Shown: piece by piece, positions 58,239 to 64,000 of the stretch | Layout of the letters: the number at the start of each line of letters is the position of its first letter | How positions within the stretch are numbered: position 1 is the first letter of the stretch | NCBI GenBank assembly: GCA_016647705.1 | Contig: CM028333.1 | Coordinates: 26,220,243 to 26,284,242 of the forward strand | DNA: 64,000 bases | Source: Eucommia ulmoides | Taxonomy: Eukaryota > Streptophyta > Magnoliopsida > Garryales > Eucommiaceae | Direction: 5' to 3' | Notes under the pieces: generated by a model | The model's database searches: none | Told to the model about the DNA's origin: nothing | The model's input: only the letters and a program-made list of their open reading frames with translations | Program-made: the position numbers and the translations under genes

Positions 58239-59829
58239 ATTTTATATATTATATTTTTTATATTTATTTATTTACACTAAACATTCTTTTAACATAAAAA
58301 AAATATATATTAATTATACCCCAAAGTTATTAAAAATTCATATTTTGAAAAAAGTTAAATGTCAAAATTAAATTAACATATTAACCCCCAAAATTCTAAA
58401 AATTAAATTTTAAATATCATAATGACCTCTAAAAATTTTAAAGTAAAATTTAAATAATATAGTGAATCCCATTATTTTCTAAATGTTCTAAAATACTATT
58501 AAAAATAAGTAGATGCAAAAATTAAGCCTTACAATCCTTCCCCCTAAAAGAAATTTCTTCCGGAAATTTAGTTACGTTAAACGAATAAATACGGATATTT
58601 ACTCATCGTTTCCTCTTCTCTTTCCCAAGTTGCTTCTTCTATTGAATGACTGCGCCATAACTCTTTCACCAATGAAATCACTTTGGTGCGCAATACTTAA
58701 ACTTTATGGTCTAGAATCTGTACTGACTCCTTAACATATGACAAGTCTTCTTTAAATTCGATTGATTGAGAAGTCAACACATGCGAAGGGTCTAACACAT
58801 ACTTCTTGAGTATCGAAACATGGAAAACATCATGTAACCTCAATAATACTTATGGCAGGGCTAATTGATATGACGCTATACCGACTCTTTCTAGAATCTC
58901 ATATGGTCCAATGTACCTCGAACTTAGTTTTTTTTTCCCTAAATCTCATTATTCTTTTCCATGGGGATATACGTAGAAATACGTAATTATCCACTTCAAA
59001 CTCTAACTTACGCCTGCGTGTGTCAGCATAGATCTTTTGTCGACTTTTAGCAATCTTCAATCTTTCCTAAATCACCTTCACTATTTTCGCTATAATCTGA
59101 ACTATATCAGGCATCAAAAGTTTTTGCTCCCCAACTTTAGTCCAATAGATGATATTCTGCATCTTCTACTGTACAACTCTTCCTTTGGTGCCATTTCAAT
59201 TGTTGAATGATAGTTATTATTATAGGCAAACTCCATTAAAGTCAAATGATCATCCCAACCCCAGGAAATTCTAAAACACAACCCCTTAACATATCCTCCA
59301 ATGTCTGAATTGTATGCTCTAATTAGTCGTCAGTCTGATAATGAAAATTTATACTGAATCTTAATTTGGTACCCAAAGCAACCTGAAGACTATGCCAGAA
59401 TTTCGAAGTAAATCTCATATCTCTATCTGACACTATGGAAACTAGCGCACCATGCAACCTGACAATCTCATCAATATACATTTTTATATACTTTATCCAT
59501 CAAGTATGTGGATTTTACAATAAAAAAAAGAGCAGATTTTGTAAGTCTATCAACAATAACCCAAATTGAATTATATCCAGTTTGAGTATTAATCATTGTA
59601 TATGTGCTTTGCACTGCTGGTAGATGATCAGCATGAACCTCCTCATGCATTCCTACTGGTACTTCATTGTCAGCCTGCAGTGGCAGGTCACTGCTTTGTC
59701 TTGGTGTTGCTCCTCTTGCACGTGGTTGCCTCATCGTTGCAACGAAAATATTTTTTGTTAGTTTTTCCCATAGACAGCACCAAATGATATAGTCAGAAAT
59801 TTTTAGCACGTGCAAACTGCTTCTCACGT

Positions 59830-60449
59830 GCCAAAAACCTCTTCGCCTTCCTCCTCTAACCTATAAAAACCGTTTAGTTCTAAGGGGGACACCGATGTGG
59901 TGCCGACTAAAGAACCTCCGGCGTGAGAATAAGTTAATTTGGTTATGGAGAAGACTAATGCACATATTGAATCATAAGAAATAAACAATGATACCTTCCC
60001 CTTTATATAGGCTCGATTATCCTCTGCCGTTTCATTGGTGAGGGCGACCTATTCCGAAATCTTCTCCTAACAGCATGGTAGATACTTACGATCTTCTCCA
60101 TCTATCCAGGAGATGATCTTTATAATGTGTTCCACTTAATGTGGACCATTACAGTTAATGACTCATATGTACCCATGCATAGAAGTGACCGTTATCATGG
60201 GCTGACCTGTTCTTTCCTTTACTTGAACACGGTGGGCTTTAGATTTTCCATTGATGGGCCACTTCATGAGGCTATTTATTCTGTATAGTGGATTGTTGAA
60301 GTCCTTTTCCCAAATAGGCCTGTCATACTCGGCCTATATTATAGACTGGGTCTTTTATATTCTGAGTTGGGTCACTGACCTAATTCGACCCATTAAGGCT
60401 CCACGCTTATGTCAGTTATAAGCGGGAGTTTTTCCATATCACATAATTC
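59830..60449 (-). mobile_element. LTR-like segment within the Tekay-like element
   Basis: On the minus strand a TATA-like CCTATATAAAGGGG lies near 60002-60015, followed by CTCACGCCGGAGGTTCTTTA. This is the promoter/R layout of Tat-like LTRs, as at 46587. Composition differs from the flanking Tekay sequence. Borders and target duplication could not be fixed. Confidence 0.45.
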
Positions 60450-60829
60450 TATACTAGCCATACAATTGTTTTAACTCATGATCGAGAGTTAAGACTGTAC
60501 TGTAACTTGTACACCTGTGTAATCTTTGGTTTCCAGTGTCAGGGTCATTTAATATCTCTAATGGTAGGAACCAACACGTGGTATAAACCACCATATCATA
60601 CTGACAATCACAATCTGTAGTAAAAACTATCATATCATACTGATAATCACACGCATGGTAGAAACCACCATATCATACTAATAATCACAACACGTGATAA
60701 AAACCACCATATCATACCGATAATCATAATCAAAATCTATCAATCACCTACAGGACATGCACTCTTATTAGATTCAATAACATCCCGTAGGACATGTCTT
60801 CCTGTCGGGACCACACTATGACATAACAG

Positions 60830-60862
<33 letters not shown>

Positions 60863-61724
60863 AATAATAATAACTAGTTTCTACGTATAAAATCTAAATT
60901 GATCCATTTAACGTTATAAAACTATCCATTTTAATATATATATTTACAATTTAGTACGAAAATATAATTTGTCTATTTACATGGAAGACAATACACTCAC
61001 CTCAACAATTGATCATATAAAGCAGATGAGATTTTAGTTATTTGCATCAATTGTAACTAAGCATTGCCCATTGGTTCGATAAAGTACTAATTGGTTACTT
61101 TCAATTACGTAAATCGCATTTTGCATTTTTGAAATCGCGAGTTAACTATTCAATCAAATGAAATTGTACTGATTTTCACACTACATCAAAACACTGTCGT
61201 AATCGACGTCATCTGAGATCCCAACAAATGACATGACCTAAACTAAAAATTTATATAAATAAATTTAATATAAATTAAAATGCATGACGCTAAAATGCAA
61301 TTTTTTCATCCCCAAATTTTATATCAAATTTATTAAAATTAAACACTATTTTCTTAAATTAATGTTAATTGTACAAACTAAAATATTATGATTAAAACAA
61401 AAAAAATTGAACAATTTAATTAGAAAAATCTTAACTAAGTGTTAATAAAATTTATTAGTTAACAAAATACTAAAAATATCACTTTGATAAAATTCATAAT
61501 CATTTTATTTTTAAATTAAATTCTTTACCGACAAATATATATATACCTACTTTATATTCCTAAACCCAAATTATATATAGAGGAAGGAAGGCGATCAATT
61601 TTTATTCACCTCCTAAATCTATCATCATTTTTTGTTTTTAAATCTTGCGTCTGGTCAATTTTTGGCCAATACAAAAGATGGTATTAGTATGTTGTCTTCT
61701 TAACAAGAAGACAACACACACACA

Positions 61725-61776
<52 letters not shown>

Positions 61777-61795
61777 CATAAAACACCCTCCTAAC

Positions 61796-61840
<45 letters not shown>

Positions 61841-62089
61841 TTATGTCCCAAAGTTATTTAAAAACCATATTTTGAATAACATAACAATTTTAAAACCTTT
61901 TTTTTTTTTTTAAAGTCAAAATTAAAATTCACATATTAACCCCCAAAATTCTAAAAAAATAGATTTCAAATACCCTAATGACCCCTAAAAAATTTAAAGT
62001 GAAATTTGAATAACACAATGAACCCAATTATTTTTTAAATGTTTCAAAATACAATTAAAAATAAGCACATGCAAAAATTAGGCCTTACA
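60450..62089 (-). repeat. Incomplete 5' LTR of the Tekay-like element
   Basis: Collinear with about 57165-58533. It carries the same ~40-bp tandem array (60585-60735), plus a CAA repeat (60829-60859) and a CA/TA compound microsatellite not found in the other LTR. Confidence 0.8.
61714..61838. repeat. (CA)n/(TA)n compound microsatellite
   Basis: CA repeats at 61714-61756 are followed by TA repeats, then a further TA run at 61798-61838. They occupy the 3' arm of the LTR hairpin site and beyond. Confidence 0.95.
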
Positions 62090-62462
62090 TTAGAACTTTA
62101 GTATCCTCCGAGAAGTAATTTTTCTATTCTTAGTTACTCCGATGCTAATTTTGTCGGATGTGGAGTCGAGCGAAAAAACACTAAGGGGACTTGTCATTTT
62201 TAGGTCATGCACTCATTTTTAGGTCATGTACTCATTTTATCCGAGGTCATATTCCTAAAGGTCACATGTCATTAGAATATGTTGATACTCACAATCAACA
62301 ACCCGACATATTCACAAAACCTCTAGAAGAAGAGCAATTTTTTAAAATTATTTAGGATTTGGGAATGGCGAAGCACAGTGATATTTGTTAAGAATAGTTG
62401 CATCCCATATTATTTTTTTTAAAAAATACATAATAAAAATTGTGTTTTACAAGAATCACATA

Positions 62463-64000
62463 TGTTGACCCTAGATGTTTTGATGAAAAAGTTAACATTG
62501 ATGCTTTTCCGGAACCAATGGTTTTATTGAGTGATTTTAGAATTATGTTTTATTTGAGAAAATGAAAAAAGTATGGGATTTCAAGATGACATTTGATGGA
62601 AGTTCAAGATGATTGCAATGAAAATTGAAGATTTTTTTTAGCAGAAAAGATTTTTTCTATTTCTAAGTAAAAAAAACTCAATCCTTCTTATGTTCTTAAT
62701 GCAACCCGATTAAGATCATACACGACACTTATAAAAATAAGTTTAATTATGTGGAATATTGTTAGAAGTAATAGATTCAAATGTCTAAATGTTTTTCCTA
62801 AAGTATCGATCAAGAAAATGTTTTAAAATTGAGAAAAATTGTGTTTTTCAGTCTTAACGGTCGACCGCCAGTTGAAACGGTCGACTAACAAATTCAGGAT
62901 GGGTGATTTTGAGGTTTTAGGCTTAATGATCAACCGAGTAGATTAATGGTTGATTCTGAGCCTAAAATGGTTGACTACCCAGCGATCGACTGGTTGTCAA
63001 CGACTGGAAAGTGATGTTGAGGGTACAACCAATTGATCGATGGCATTGCCGGTCGACCAAGTGTGTATTTTTTTTCATGTTTGACCAAAATATTTTTTGA
63101 GATCTTCAACCCTAATCTTATGCCTTTGAATGTTATAAAATCAATTTTTATGGGGTATTGACTATATTTCATGAGTATAATATATATTTTGAAAATCTTA
63201 TTAGTTAGTCCATATATTATTTGATTCTATGAGATTTGCTGGGAAAACTACTTTCTATTTTTAAGTGGTTTGAATCAAAAAATATTTTTGGGACTAACTT
63301 GAAAGTTTTAAAACAATATTTTAGGGTCAAACATTTTAGATTTAAAGGGATTTAATATAAGGGTTCTATATATGGTATTTATGGGCTTATTCTTTAAAAT
63401 ATAGCTATTATAAGCAATGCTTGAAATCTATACATATTAACCTGTGTTTTTGGGAAAAACAAATAAAGAACAAGAGTTTTTAATCAGCAACTTTTAAAGA
63501 GAGAATCATTTTTGCTATAATTATATTTAAGGGAGATTTTTTAAGAAGTTCTTGATCAAGGCGTTCATCATTTTTATCACTGGGTTTGCCCTATATTCTT
63601 GTCTTTATTGCTATAAAAAAAGCTCTGGTGAGATTTCTCCAATTACTTTACGTGCTTAATATTTTTATTTAACGTGAGATATATCTTTCTCTGAGCCTGT
63701 AGTAATCTTTTTTAATGTTTTCTATCTTTGAATATCTTAAAAACCTTATGAAATGATTTTTACCTGCTAATCTTATTCATAATATCTTTGTACTTTAATT
63801 AAGTAAAATCATATTTGTATTCTCACATAGTTCTATCACATAGTATATCGGGATATTAATTTAGCATATCTTATATTGAGGTGGTAGAAGCTCATGTGAG
63901 AAGAAAAATATTATTTTTTGGTAAGTGTGAGAGGACTAGATATATTGGGTTGGTTGTTGATCCCAAGATTTTGATAAACAATTAAGTATTGATGTTTTGG
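62463..64000 (+). repeat. 3' LTR of the SIRE-lineage copia, entered by another LTR at 63955
   Basis: Begins TGTTGACCCTAGATGTTTTG shortly after the RNase H end. It shares TTTTATTGAGTGATTTTAGA and the GGTCGACC-type motifs (62860-63060) with the other SIRE-type LTRs. At 63955 a fresh LTR start, TGTTGATCCCAAGATTTTGA, interrupts it, and the window ends within that. Confidence 0.75.

Larger units (their letters stand above)
56643..58533 (-). repeat. 3' LTR of the Tekay-like element
   Basis: 1891 bp with TG...CA ends. It carries a tandem array at 57286-57440 and a perfect 21-bp hairpin at 58191-58238. Confidence 0.85.
56643..62089 (-). mobile_element. Tekay-like Ty3 chromovirus, internally shortened, in the copia pol
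   Basis: Left copy 56643-58533 is the 3' LTR in minus orientation: it starts TGTAAGGCTTAATTTTTGC and ends GGGTGTGACA. A purine tract (TTTTAGGGGGAAGG) precedes it. 58534-59830 holds minus-strand integrase-region remnants (IWVIVDRLTKSALFFIVKST; a chromovirus C-terminal HDVFHVSILKKYV-like stretch) and a gag-start-like MRQPRARGATPRQ. A second, incomplete LTR lies at about 60450-62089. Most of the coding region is absent. No clean target duplication is seen (ATAGG/TTAGA). Confidence 0.82.
40820..62462 (+). mobile_element. SIRE-lineage Ty1/copia element hosting the nested insertions
   Basis: Parts on the plus strand: protease region 40868-41050 (CHITGDKIKFSSFTPKEGGH), GAG-pre-integrase and integrase start 41280-41639 (YDACQLGKQF, FYAFVIVDDFSCYT). 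Integrase continues 54953-55400 (FSIPRTP, NGVVERK), then RT about 55690-56640 (DVKNAFLNGF, GLKQAPRAWYERL), RNase H end 62090-62400 (SYSDANFVGCGVERK), and 3' LTR from 62463. It is split by a solo LTR (41640-54947) and by a Tekay-like element (56643-62089). Many breaks; the oldest layer of the nest. Confidence 0.85.

Overview
This is nuclear DNA from a eudicot plant. The evidence is a split plant AFC2-type kinase gene with GT-AG introns, a plant tRNA-Lys(CTT), a plant-type ribosomal protein L12 copy, plant LTR-retrotransposon lineages (Tork/Tnt1-like, SIRE-like and Athila-, Tekay- and Tat-like), an endogenous pararetrovirus (Caulimoviridae), and Mutator, hAT and Tourist-like DNA elements. The species cannot be named from the sequence alone. 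Only two features look like functional host genes: AFC2 (+, 19937-25618, 12 coding exons) and tRNA-Lys (+, 28413-28485). Almost everything else is transposon or virus fossil.

Layout. 1-14263: two blocks of a broken petuvirus/florendovirus-like endogenous pararetrovirus. The left block is on the minus strand (RT, protease, movement protein, leader with a tRNA-Met primer site, and a duplicated promoter). The right block is on the plus strand (coat protein end, protease, a last ORF, promoter piece). The left block is cut by a 2.7-kb solo LTR with a perfect ATCTT target duplication and by a SIRE-type LTR. The right block is cut by 1.7 kb that carries a fragment of an unidentified host gene and is flanked by a ~92-bp near-duplication. 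14264-17275: AT microsatellites, a truncated SIRE-type LTR, and another LTR-like segment. 17276-19936: AT-rich intergenic DNA and the AFC2 upstream region. 19937-25618: AFC2, with Tourist-like and nested MITEs in introns 9 and 11. 25619-29050: a small MITE, a 1.26-kb non-autonomous hAT with 8-bp target duplication, the tRNA gene and a Mutator-like MITE.

29052-39320: a broken Tork (Tnt1-like) Ty1/copia element on the minus strand, hit by three independent solo LTRs. Two of these have perfect 5-bp target duplications and one a 4-of-5 match. 40820-62462: a second, SIRE-lineage copia on the plus strand, host to a nest several layers deep. A SIRE-type solo LTR sits in its integrase (41640-54947). 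An 11-kb Athila-like element with both LTRs and an ATGGA target duplication sits in that LTR (41776-52832). A 763-bp solo LTR and a 3-kb Pack-MULE carrying an RPL12 copy sit in the Athila-like element. Separately, a Tekay-like Ty3 element (56643-62089) sits between the copia RT and RNase H. The copia 3' LTR begins at 62463 and is itself entered by another SIRE-type LTR at 63955, where the window ends.

The most notable points are the Pack-MULE with a nearly complete RPL12 whose frame is broken by a 17-bp templated copy, a 72-bp in-frame tandem duplication in AFC2 exon 2, and a perfect 21-bp hairpin in one Tekay LTR whose 3' arm has been overrun by a CA microsatellite in the sister LTR. Coordinates of exons and of elements with target duplications were read base by base. 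Borders of truncated pieces are approximate.
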